Source of the DNA: an uncultured Eubacteriales bacterium
GTDB taxonomy: Bacteria > Bacillota > Clostridia > Lachnospirales > Lachnospiraceae
Direction of reading: 5' to 3'
Assembly: GCA_949294665.1 (NCBI GenBank)
Contig: CASFID010000044.1
Span: forward strand, 62,001 to 126,000
DNA: 64,000 nt
Part shown: piece by piece, positions 44,594 to 52,212 of the stretch
Numbering within the stretch: position 1 is the first letter of the stretch
Layout of the letters: each line of letters opens with the position of its first letter
Program-made: the position numbers and the translations under genes
Notes under the pieces: generated by a model
Databases searched by the model: none
The model's input: only the letters and a program-made list of their open reading frames with translations
What the model was told of the DNA's origin: nothing

Positions 44594-44731
44594 AGATAGT
44601 TGATAAAACAACTATCTCCCCCCTCATAAAGTATTGGCATCCCGGGGGACCGGGATGTCGCACTTTACTCTCATTCCTTTAGATAACTATAACAACACGG
44701 AACCCGTTGACCGAAAGGTCAGCGGGTTTTC
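44594..44731 (+). ncRNA. Structured RNA of unknown family, copy 1
   Basis: Elements in order: hairpin AGATAGTTG/CAACTATCT (44594-44617); bare CCCCCC (44618-44623); stem TAAAGT/ACTTTA (44627-44632 with 44662-44667) enclosing a ten-bp stem with a GGGA loop (44636-44659); a single-stranded block (part of a 31-base segment 44659-44689 identical in copy 2); and a 12-bp terminator with a GAAA loop (44701-44728) followed by TTTTCG. The inner stem differs in sequence from copy 2 but keeps pairing and a GNRA loop. It could be a free small RNA, or a leader with terminator for the lipoprotein gene 182 bases on. I do not recognise a named family. Confidence 0.8.
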
Positions 44732-44912
44732 GCCGTTCATGGAAGCATCTGGATTCCAGACATTCCTGAATGTACGGTCTCTCCCTGAAAATATTAAAAA
44801 GAGCTGCAGATTCTTTCTGTTTTTTGATTTTTTTAAAACCTTTTTCTCTTTTCTCCTGTCTAAGTAGTGTAAGAAGTAAAAAAACAAAGCTTAAACAGGA
44901 GGATGTATACTT

Positions 44913-46289
44913 ATGAAGAAAAAAACAATGGCAAAATATCTGTCTCTTATGCTCGCGGCAGCGGTGACCGCCACACTGATGGCCGGATGCGGAAACAGAG
45001 CGAAGTCCGCAGGGCAGGCGGAAGCGGAAGAAACGACCAACGATACAGCCGATTCGGCAGATGCGGAGGATGACGTCGCAGAAATATCGGCCGAGCAGTC
45101 TGTAACGGCAATCCAGAATGTCCCCCTCTCATTCTCAGACATTCTTTTTGAAATAACGCCCGGCGGTGATTACCAGACGGACTCTGTGACTCTCACTTAC
45201 ACCGGAACGGAGATTGTGATCGATGCAGAAGAAGGGATTTCCGGGCATGAAGATAACGCCATCTTTACCGCACTTCAGACGGAAGATGAACTGCTGAACG
45301 CATCAAACGTCCCGAATATATCTCTCACATTTGCAGATGTGACGGAGGAAGCAGAAACGCTTGTCATAGCCGTCACTCTGACTGATGCAAATGGCGAAAA
45401 AAAGGCTGAGGCGGCGACTGCCGTAAACGTTGTACCGGAAGAGGTCGCAGAAATTTCCGATCTCACCAGAAACCTGAAAATTTCTGAAACCCTGGCGAAA
45501 TATGATTTTAACGTCTATGCATCCAATATTATGAACAAAACCGGCAGCGACAGCAATATAAAAGCCGTCACTGTAAAAGACTCCAATGTAGAATTCAGAA
45601 AGCCGGGACACTATGTAGTGACCTATGAAGTCACATTCAAAGAAAAAGTCGACATAAACGGCAGCGCTGTCTTATCTGCAGACATTCCGACAGATATCGA
45701 GGTCGTGGATAAAGAGATGGATATGATTCTCGGAAAAGATGTTATCACAGAGAACGTGAAAGCAGAAACGAAAGCAGAAGAAAAAACAGACGATGAAAAG
45801 ACGGATAAGACAGAGTCCGCGGCCGGCAAAGAGACACAGGACAGCAGCCCTGCGTCCGGAAGCGCAGATAACAAAAGCAACAGCTCTGCTTCTTCGTCCG
45901 GCCCCTCCAACAGTTCTTCCGGCAGTTCCTCCGGCCAGACCGCGAAGTCGAGCCCCACACACAGATGGAAAGATCATACCGCCAAACGCTGGATATCAAA
46001 CTGGGTAACTGTCGTCGACACTCCCGCCCGGACAGTTTACGGAGCACAGCTATATACGGAGCAGGCCGACGGTACATGGCTTGGCAACGGCGAGACCTAC
46101 TGGTTCGAGAACGGATTTACCGTGGATGACTTCAAGACCATCCTCAAAAACAAGATAAAAAATGAAGGGTATATCGGGAACTATGTCAATCGTTCCAAAA
46201 CGGTTCCCGCTGTTACCCACGAAGAAGACCAGGGATATTATGAAACATATGTAGACTATCAGTACTGCGACTGCGGAGCTACAAAATAA
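44913..46289 (+). CDS. Surface lipoprotein with Ig-like region and Ser-rich linker
   Basis: A 458-residue lipoprotein. The signal peptide ends in TLMAGC (Cys about residue 25). An acidic Ala/Glu stretch is followed by two Ig-like, beta-rich modules (about 60-270), a Lys/Glu then Ser/Gly-rich linker (about 285-345) and a C-terminal domain (about 345-458) with many Trp/Tyr and a terminal CDCGATK. I do not recognise the C-terminal domain; it resembles cell-surface or wall-associated modules. AGGAGG lies ten bases before the ATG. The gene is bracketed by the two structured RNAs; no clear promoter lies between copy 1 and the gene, so read-through of the copy 1 terminator is possible. Confidence 0.75.
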   Translation: MKKKTMAKYLSLMLAAAVTATLMAGCGNRAKSAGQAEAEETTNDTADSADAEDDVAEISAEQSVTAIQNVPLSFSDILFEITPGGDYQTDSVTLTYTGTEIVIDAEEGISGHEDNAIFTALQTEDELLNASNVPNISLTFADVTEEAETLVIAVTLTDANGEKKAEAATAVNVVPEEVAEISDLTRNLKISETLAKYDFNVYASNIMNKTGSDSNIKAVTVKDSNVEFRKPGHYVVTYEVTFKEKVDINGSAVLSADIPTDIEVVDKEMDMILGKDVITENVKAETKAEEKTDDEKTDKTESAAGKETQDSSPASGSADNKSNSSASSSGPSNSSSGSSSGQTAKSSPTHRWKDHTAKRWISNWVTVVDTPARTVYGAQLYTEQADGTWLGNGETYWFENGFTVDDFKTILKNKIKNEGYIGNYVNRSKTVPAVTHEEDQGYYETYVDYQYCDCGATK

Positions 46290-46364
46290 CAACTCCGCTT
46301 CTGTTAATATAATTTTTAGTTTTAGTTTAGAATTTTCCCTCTTCTTTTATGATTCACTCATATT

Positions 46365-46393
46365 TTCGTCACAATTACCTTCTATACTATAAT
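46365..46393 (+). promoter_or_regulatory. Promoter of structured RNA copy 2
   Basis: TTCGTC (46365-46370), 17-base spacer ending in CTATAC, perfect TATAAT (46388-46393), directly before the 5' hairpin. Spacing and position match the copy 1 promoter. Confidence 0.6.
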
Positions 46394-46394
46394 C

Positions 46395-46529
46395 AGATAG
46401 TTGATAAACAACTATCTTTCCCCCCTCATAAAGTTTAGGTGCCGAAAGGTACCGCACTTTACTCTCATTCCTTTAGATAACTAATAAAACAACGAAAGCC
46501 CGTCAGCGAAAGCTGGCGGGTTTTCGTTT
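46395..46529 (+). ncRNA. Structured RNA of unknown family, copy 2
   Basis: Same layout as copy 1: hairpin AGATAGTTG/CAACTATCT (46395-46417), CCCCCC (46420-46425), stem TAAAGT/ACTTTA (46429-46434 with 46456-46461) around GGTGCC-GAAA-GGTACC (46438-46453), the shared 31-base block (46453-46483), and a terminator GCCCGTCAGC-GAAA-GCTGGCGGG (46498-46520) followed by TTTTCGTTTG. No plus-strand gene lies downstream; the next gene is convergent. That argues for a free small RNA rather than a cis leader, at least for this copy. Confidence 0.8.
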
Positions 46530-46583
46530 GTCCTAATCCGAAGACCGGAATCTCTGTTTCCTTTTGATTTTTATATTTCAATA

Positions 46584-47216
46584 TTACTGACCACTTTTCT
46601 GCTCCTCAGACGGCGTATATCTCTCATAGATCTTTCGGAAGAAATAGGCCGAAAGGTATGAGCTGCCCGACACTGATATGATGAGGAATGCCGGAAGCAG
46701 GTACAGCCATGACAATATGAGGATGACCGGTATACATATGACTGCTACGATCAACAGTGTATAACCGATATGCCGCAGGCTCAGATATACTGCTATGCGG
46801 ATAAGCCTCCTGATCGGAGCATCAAATCTAGCCAGCACAGGGAAAATCCAGACCACGATCAGCAGATACAATATTGCTGCGATCAGAAAGATAATGGACA
46901 GATATTCTTTTCCCTGTATGTCAACCGTGGATGTAATATACATATCCAGATACAGGAGACCTCCGACCAAAAGTGCAATAAACCACAGGAGCGTCCCCTG
47001 CCTGAAATTGTCTTTGAAAGCCTTAAAATAGCAACGTCCTATGTACGACTCTTCATTTCTGTGCATTTTCAGAACGACCGTATACAGAGCCGTTGTGGAC
47101 GCTCCAATGGTAATAATGGGGATGCTTGTAACTATCCACAGGAAATTAAGCAGAAACAAGTCACTTACCCTGTACATGAACGCCATAAATTTGTTTTCCT
47201 GATCGAATATCCGCAT
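46584..47216 (-). CDS. DUF624 (YesL-like) membrane protein
   Basis: A protein of about 210 residues with five or six membrane helices, of the DUF624/YesL family. YesL-type proteins are found beside sugar ABC importers in Firmicutes, and their role is not established. The start is uncertain: the ATG at 47216 gives the usual N-terminus (MRIFDQENKFMAFMYRV), but AGGGG is only one base away from it, with AAGGA 13 bases upstream. It follows the aldolase stop by 17 bases and is the last gene of the LacI-controlled operon. Confidence 0.85.
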   Translation of the reverse strand: MRIFDQENKFMAFMYRVSDLFLLNFLWIVTSIPIITIGASTTALYTVVLKMHRNEESYIGRCYFKAFKDNFRQGTLLWFIALLVGGLLYLDMYITSTVDIQGKEYLSIIFLIAAILYLLIVVWIFPVLARFDAPIRRLIRIAVYLSLRHIGYTLLIVAVICIPVILILSWLYLLPAFLIISVSGSSYLSAYFFRKIYERYTPSEEQKSGQ

Positions 47217-47233
47217 ACCCCTTTTCACATCCT

Positions 47234-48091
47234 TTATGCTTTTCCTGCAGAATTGAACAGTACCATCTTCTTTTCTGCAATCTCTTGACACATTGTTTTT
47301 ACATATTTCATGTAATTTCTCGGATCTACTTCCGAAATCTCATTCCCCGTCACTGAGTCACGCAGAGCAGAGGTATACGCCGCCTTAAACTCTGTACCTA
47401 CATTAATCTTGCTCATTCCCATCTCGACACATCTTACGAAATCTTCTTCCGGAACGCCCGTCCCGCCATGAAGTACCAGGGGGCACTCTGTCAGACTTAC
47501 GATCTTCTCCAGGCGTGGGAAATCCAGCTTGGGCGTGCTTTTATAAAATCCATGTGCCGTTCCGATGGCTACTGCAAGGGCATCCACGCCTGTCTCTGCC
47601 GCAAACTCTCCGGCTTTTCCGGGATCCGTCAGCGCGCTCTGGGCATCGTCTACCGCGATCTGCTCCTCGCGTCCGCCAATCCGTCCGAGTTCTGCCTCCA
47701 CAGAGCAACCGTATCTTCCCGCATACTCTGCCGCTTCTTTTGTGATCCTTATATTCTCTTCATAGGGTTCTTTCGATGCATCGATCATAACAGAAGTAAA
47801 ACCTGCTATAACCGCTTCTTTCAGAAGCGTCATGTCTGTCGCATGATCCAGATGCAGACAGATCGGAATGTCCACACTCTCTGCCATCCCCCGTATCATA
47901 CCTGCAGTCTGCTTCAGACCAATATAGCGGACCGCTCCCATTGACGCCATGAGAATGACCGGAGATCCCATCTTAACTGCACTATTGACCATTCCCTGAG
48001 CGTCTTCATAGCCATTAAAATTAAAAGCCGGCACTGCGTATTTCTTTTTTCTTGTATCTTTTAATATTTCTCTTAATGTAACTAATGACAT
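47234..48091 (-). CDS. Class II ketose-bisphosphate aldolase (GatY/KbaY/FbaA-like) of the LacI operon
   Basis: A 285-residue zinc aldolase. Conserved sites: HLDHATDM (catalytic Asp and zinc His, about residues 80-87), VEAELGRIGG (Glu), AIGTAHGFY (zinc His) and LHGGTGVPEED (zinc His). The length and sequence suit tagatose- or fructose-bisphosphate aldolases of the GatY/KbaY type. It follows a PfkB-type sugar kinase and so probably splits a ketose 1,6-bisphosphate or ketose 1-phosphate. Its ribosome site is separated from the ATG by a hairpin (48097-48125), an unusual arrangement. Confidence 0.9.
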   Translation of the reverse strand: MSLVTLREILKDTRKKKYAVPAFNFNGYEDAQGMVNSAVKMGSPVILMASMGAVRYIGLKQTAGMIRGMAESVDIPICLHLDHATDMTLLKEAVIAGFTSVMIDASKEPYEENIRITKEAAEYAGRYGCSVEAELGRIGGREEQIAVDDAQSALTDPGKAGEFAAETGVDALAVAIGTAHGFYKSTPKLDFPRLEKIVSLTECPLVLHGGTGVPEEDFVRCVEMGMSKINVGTEFKAAYTSALRDSVTGNEISEVDPRNYMKYVKTMCQEIAEKKMVLFNSAGKA

Positions 48092-48096
48092 ATATT

Positions 48097-48132
48097 GTGC
48101 GTATTATAATAAAATTATAACACACTTCCTCC
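48097..48132 (-). promoter_or_regulatory. Shine-Dalgarno separated from start codon by a hairpin
   Basis: On the minus strand GGAGG (48132-48128) lies 36 bases before the aldolase ATG. Between them GTGTG-TTATAAT, loop TTT, ATTATAA-(TA)-CGCAC forms a 12-bp stem with a two-base bulge (48125-48097). Folding would bring GGAGG to an effective seven bases from the ATG. The Shine-Dalgarno lies inside the PfkB coding end (codons for Gly-Gly), and the PfkB stop is inside the stem, so passing ribosomes would open the hairpin. Confidence 0.65.
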
Positions 48133-49083
48133 TTTCTCATATATATTTATATGACTGAGCTGTGCTTCCACCGCATATCTGTCGAAGATTCCCGGCCCGT
48201 ATTCATATGTATTTGCCAGGCCGCAGGCATTTGCGTAACGCACACATTCTGAGATACCGGCATTCTGTGCGTAGCGCATCAGATAACCTGCCAAAAAGGA
48301 ATCCCCCGATCCTACCGGGTAATTTCCCCCTGTCACGCCGCGCATTTTCCCATAGATACAGCGGTCGTCGTCACGGAATACCATACATCCGTTTTTCCCG
48401 TCTGTTACGATGAGTTCCGTGATTCGCTTCTGTTTTTTAAACCGCTTTAAATCATGGTCAAAAATAAAAGCGTCTATATAAAAGGCTTCTTTAAATTCTT
48501 CCCTGTTTACTTTTAAAAGCCTGAGAGGATACTCTGCAGCAATCTGTAGCCAACGTCCTGAAATATCTACGATAACATCGTTGCCCTCCGATGTGACAAT
48601 CGACAGGATATCCCGGAAATCTTTCTCAGTAATACCTCGGCACGGCGCACCGCTTATTACTATGTCACATTCTCTCTCTTTCCTCAACGCGGTCGCCAGA
48701 AAATCTTTATACTTCTTTACCTCTTCCCGGGAGAGCTTTGGCCCCGGTTCTACATAGGATACAGACGTCTGACTGTATTCTGTCATAACGCATGTATTGA
48801 TCCTTGACTCTTCACGGATCCTGAATTCTATGCAGCGAATTTCCTCCTTTTCACAATTCCGGGATATGATCTCTCCGGTTCCGCCGCCGATGATGTTGAC
48901 ACAGGTATACCCGTTAAACCCAAGATTTTTTAGTACTCTCGCCACATTGAGTCCTTTGCCCGACACAAACCGGAATACCTTGTCTGCGCGGAATACCCCG
49001 TCTATCACAGGTGGATTATATACAACATGCCACTGATCATATCCCGGATTCATGCTTAATATCATATATTGTCTGTCTTTCAT
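48115..49083 (-). CDS. PfkB-family hexose kinase (1-phosphofructokinase/tagatose-6-phosphate kinase type)
   Basis: A 322-residue ribokinase-like kinase of the 1-phosphofructokinase (FruK/LacC) branch. The N-terminal SGKGLNVARVLKNLG motif (about residues 42-56) and the C-terminal anion-hole and catalytic base motif PVGSGDSFLAGYL (about 265-277) are present. It probably phosphorylates a sugar phosphate to the bisphosphate that the adjacent aldolase cleaves. It overlaps the LacI stop by four bases (ATGA). Which hexose phosphate is used cannot be told. Confidence 0.88.
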   Translation of the reverse strand: MKDRQYMILSMNPGYDQWHVVYNPPVIDGVFRADKVFRFVSGKGLNVARVLKNLGFNGYTCVNIIGGGTGEIISRNCEKEEIRCIEFRIREESRINTCVMTEYSQTSVSYVEPGPKLSREEVKKYKDFLATALRKERECDIVISGAPCRGITEKDFRDILSIVTSEGNDVIVDISGRWLQIAAEYPLRLLKVNREEFKEAFYIDAFIFDHDLKRFKKQKRITELIVTDGKNGCMVFRDDDRCIYGKMRGVTGGNYPVGSGDSFLAGYLMRYAQNAGISECVRYANACGLANTYEYGPGIFDRYAVEAQLSHINIYEKGGSVL

Positions 49084-50111
49084 CTGATCACCTTTTTTGT
49101 CGTGCTGCGCACTACCAGCGACGGACTGATGATCTTTTCGATCTTCTTGCCCGGGTCAAAATCTTTATTCATCTTTGTCATCAGGAGAAGCACCGTATTT
49201 TCTGCCATTTTTTCCATGTCCTGATGTACGGTCGTCAACGGCTGCTCCGCGATCATCTGATAAAACACATCGTCATACCCAGCAAGAGAGATATCTTCCG
49301 GTATCCTATAGCCAAGCTCCTGGATTGCCTTTTTTATCCCATACGCCATATAGTCGTTGATTGCCAGTATCCCGTCCGGGCATGTTTTCTCCTGAAGCAA
49401 TTGTTTCGCCCTCTCATATCCATATTCGACGCTGATCGAATCACACCCGACAATCCACTCTTCCTGCACCGGCAGGCTGCGCTCTTCGTATGCCCGCCTG
49501 TATCCCGCAATACGCTCTTTTGACACCGGGATTTCTTTGTCGTCTGTCACAAAATACCACAACTCTCGATGCCCCTGCCCGAGCAGATAGTCTGTCAGGA
49601 GATAGCTTCCCCCGGCGTAATCTGTCAGCACGCAGTCTTCTTTAAACCCTGTATAATATGAAGTTCCAAACACTATCGGTATCTTTTTATCTCTTATCTC
49701 CTGAAAAACAGGACTGTTATTTGTTTTCAGATTCAACGGAAGTATAATTATCCCGTCGTATTTTTTATCTACGAAATTCTCTATGATCCTTGTTTCCATT
49801 TCCGGATCATTGTTGGATACCCCCAGCACCAGAGAATACCCGTATCTGTTGCAGTAGTGCCCCAGAAGCTTCATGAGTTTCCCGTAATAAGGATTCTCCG
49901 AATCCGGACATACCAGCCCCACCGTCATGGATCTTCGCAGAGCGAGTCCACGCGCCAGCGGATTTGGCCTGTAGTTCATTTCTTCTATGCACTTGAGCAC
50001 TCTCTCACGGGTGCGCACGTTTACAACTGTTTTATTATTCAGGACCAGAGATACCGTCGCTTCCGATACGCCTGCTTTCCTCGCGATATCCTTTAGTGTT
50101 ATACTGCTCAT
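49080..50111 (-). CDS. LacI-family transcriptional repressor
   Basis: A 343-residue repressor. The N-terminal helix-turn-helix and hinge are typical (TLKDIARKAGVSEATVSLVL, NYRPNPLARGLALRRS), followed by a periplasmic-binding-like sugar domain (about residues 60-340). It probably binds the perfect palindrome ATTTAAAGCGCTTTAAAT at 56476-56493 in front of the operon, so it would regulate its own operon. It lies between the cupin gene and the PfkB kinase gene. Confidence 0.92.
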   Translation of the reverse strand: MSSITLKDIARKAGVSEATVSLVLNNKTVVNVRTRERVLKCIEEMNYRPNPLARGLALRRSMTVGLVCPDSENPYYGKLMKLLGHYCNRYGYSLVLGVSNNDPEMETRIIENFVDKKYDGIIILPLNLKTNNSPVFQEIRDKKIPIVFGTSYYTGFKEDCVLTDYAGGSYLLTDYLLGQGHRELWYFVTDDKEIPVSKERIAGYRRAYEERSLPVQEEWIVGCDSISVEYGYERAKQLLQEKTCPDGILAINDYMAYGIKKAIQELGYRIPEDISLAGYDDVFYQMIAEQPLTTVHQDMEKMAENTVLLLMTKMNKDFDPGKKIEKIISPSLVVRSTTKKVIR

Positions 50112-50113
50112 CC

Positions 50114-51334
50114 TTATTCCTTTCTTCGGATATGCCCCATTTCAGGCAGGTTTTCAACATTAATGTCAGGACCGAAATATTTAAATAATACCAGATCTTC
50201 CGTACCGGTATTCTTAATTATATATCCTTTCCTTGCCTTTTGGCAAGTTATGAGCAGTTCGTCCATACAGGAATGAAGATTAAATTCTCCCGCTTTGAGC
50301 TCTGTGTTATCGACCCGTCCGCAGCCTCTCCACACGAATATGTTATGTACACCGTTCTCCCTGCTCATAAATGTCTTTCCCGGAGGCAGTATAAGCCGTT
50401 TGCCGCTGAACTTGTGGCTTCCGTAATAGATCCACTCCTCGTACTGATCTCCCTGTCTCGTCTCTTCGACAGGCCGAGGATAAAGATGTCTCTTCTCATA
50501 AAAGTCCACCGCGCTGCTCGCTTCCCAGTCAATCAGATCCAGGGCTGCCTCTTCTCCGCGCGCCTCTACATCTTCTTTGGCGACGTCTTTATAAAGCATA
50601 CTCTTGCTGATCGGATATCCCTCCACAGTGGGCTGGAACACCGTACACACATCCGACGATTCCTGGATCTCCATGGTCAATGCGCTCCCAGGCGCATGAA
50701 GGATTCCGGAATCCAGAAAGAATCCCTCGCCGGGAACATTCAGGAATGCCGTGGAGTATTTTAAAATTTCTTCTTCCCCGCCCTTCCATTCTTTTAACAG
50801 CGGAAGAAAGATCTCCTTCTGCAGATTCTGCTCTACGATGTATCTGTGTACTCCGAAGAAACTCTCCGGGTGATTTCCAAGCGGCGCATCGAGGAAATAA
50901 TACGCCTCATCCTTTGAATTCTTTCCGATCTTCTTCATATCTTCCGCCTTTGGATGAATATGGAAGAACAGTCTTGTCCCGAAATCATATATTTTAATAA
51001 GTCTTCCCAGGCAATCATGATCTTTTGCATACTCTTCCCCAAGGATCTCGTCACGGCACACTTTCAACGCATCGATCACCGTGATATCTTCTCCCGGGAT
51101 CTCTAGATACGAATATCCTTCATCTGGTACATCGATACGGTTGTCTGCGTGTGTCTCGGAGCAGAACCAGCGTTCCATAATACTGCCTCTCTCCCCCGCA
51201 TCATACTCCTCGTCTTTCAAGCCAAGACGCTTCCCCGGCGTCAGAAAGTCATGTGCTACCCATGCAGGACGAAGCCTTAATATCCCGTCCGATGATTCTA
51301 TAAGCTCTTTTACGATCGTTTTCAAATCTTTCAT
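50114..51334 (-). CDS. Cupin protein related to class I mannose-6-phosphate isomerase
   Basis: A 406-residue cytoplasmic protein with two jelly-roll cupin halves. HIHPKAEDMKK near residue 121 and DSGILHAPGSAL near 208 carry His residues like the metal site of mannose-6-phosphate isomerases, and there is a second cupin with LPPGKTFMSRENGVHNIFVW (about 318-337). It is predicted to isomerise or epimerise a sugar or sugar phosphate using zinc. It sits between the ABC permeases and the LacI gene, so it probably converts the imported sugar before phosphorylation. The substrate is unknown. Confidence 0.7.
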   Translation of the reverse strand: MKDLKTIVKELIESSDGILRLRPAWVAHDFLTPGKRLGLKDEEYDAGERGSIMERWFCSETHADNRIDVPDEGYSYLEIPGEDITVIDALKVCRDEILGEEYAKDHDCLGRLIKIYDFGTRLFFHIHPKAEDMKKIGKNSKDEAYYFLDAPLGNHPESFFGVHRYIVEQNLQKEIFLPLLKEWKGGEEEILKYSTAFLNVPGEGFFLDSGILHAPGSALTMEIQESSDVCTVFQPTVEGYPISKSMLYKDVAKEDVEARGEEAALDLIDWEASSAVDFYEKRHLYPRPVEETRQGDQYEEWIYYGSHKFSGKRLILPPGKTFMSRENGVHNIFVWRGCGRVDNTELKAGEFNLHSCMDELLITCQKARKGYIIKNTGTEDLVLFKYFGPDINVENLPEMGHIRRKE

Positions 51335-51360
51335 GTAAAGCCAACTCCTTTATTTGTTCT

Positions 51361-52212
51361 TTATCCTTTAATTCCTGTAGATGTGATCGCCTCCACAAAC
51401 TTCCGCTGCATTGCGATAAACAATGCGACTGCCGGTATCGAGGTTAGGATCGAGATCGCCATCAGAAGTCCATACTGCCTTGATGCGGACGACTCGCTGT
51501 AACTTGTCATAATCGTTGCAAGGCCTACCGGGAGCGTTATCGATTTATCTGTGAAAGTAACCAGCAGCGGCCAGAAGAAATTATTCCACGACGATACGAA
51601 AGTCAGGATGATCATAACTGAAAGCGCCGGACCGGACAGCGGAAGGCATATCTTTGTAAGGATCGTAAAGTGCCCTCCTCCGTCAAGCTGGCAGACCTCG
51701 CTGTATTCTTTTGGTATCCCCCGGAAAAACTGATACAGGAGAAATACTCCTATCGCGTCGCATATCTGTGGGATGATGACCGCCGCATACGTATCCAGAA
51801 GTCCCAGAGAAGCTACGATCTTGTAAGCCATGATCGAAGAAAGTTCCTTTGGTATCATGATCGTCGCGATCATCAGCATGACCAGAACGCCCGAATATTT
51901 GAACTCGATCCGTGCCAGCGCATATGCCGGAAGAATATAGAATACGCAGGACAGCAGGATCACCCAGAACGCTACGATAATACTGTTCTTCATCCAGGTC
52001 CACAGAGGATACTCCTGTATTGCTTCGATATAGTTATCGAACGTAGGATCGATCGGAATCCAGTTGTACAGACCATTAAAAATCTCTGACGTTGTTTTAA
52101 ACGATGTAGATATAATCCATATCAGCGGAAAAATGAAAATAAACGTGACCGCGATCAACACAATATACAGTATGACTTTGGATATGATCTGATTTTTCTT
52201 TTTACTCTTCAC
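51361..52212 (-). CDS. Sugar ABC transporter permease (MalG type) of the LacI operon
   Basis: A 283-residue CUT1 permease with six membrane helices and the EAA-type loop YSEVCQLDGGGHFTILTKI (about residues 185-203). The start is GTG with AAGGAGG upstream, overlapping the partner permease gene by eleven bases. No ATPase gene is in the operon. Confidence 0.92.
   Translation of the reverse strand: MKSKKKNQIISKVILYIVLIAVTFIFIFPLIWIISTSFKTTSEIFNGLYNWIPIDPTFDNYIEAIQEYPLWTWMKNSIIVAFWVILLSCVFYILPAYALARIEFKYSGVLVMLMIATIMIPKELSSIMAYKIVASLGLLDTYAAVIIPQICDAIGVFLLYQFFRGIPKEYSEVCQLDGGGHFTILTKICLPLSGPALSVMIILTFVSSWNNFFWPLLVTFTDKSITLPVGLATIMTSYSESSASRQYGLLMAISILTSIPAVALFIAMQRKFVEAITSTGIKG

Noticed and set aside
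44594..44731. Known riboswitch identity for the twin RNAs (cyclic-di-GMP, T-box, THF, cobalamin)
   Set aside because: None of the invariant cores of these families is present, so no name was given.
44634..44867. 77-codon plus-strand frame over RNA copy 1
   Set aside because: It runs through the conserved RNA stems and terminator; the protein is Phe-rich from a T-run and has no counterpart in copy 2.
48104..48117. Two TATAAT sequences before the aldolase gene as internal promoters
   Set aside because: No -35 at a suitable distance; the two are better explained as arms of the hairpin.
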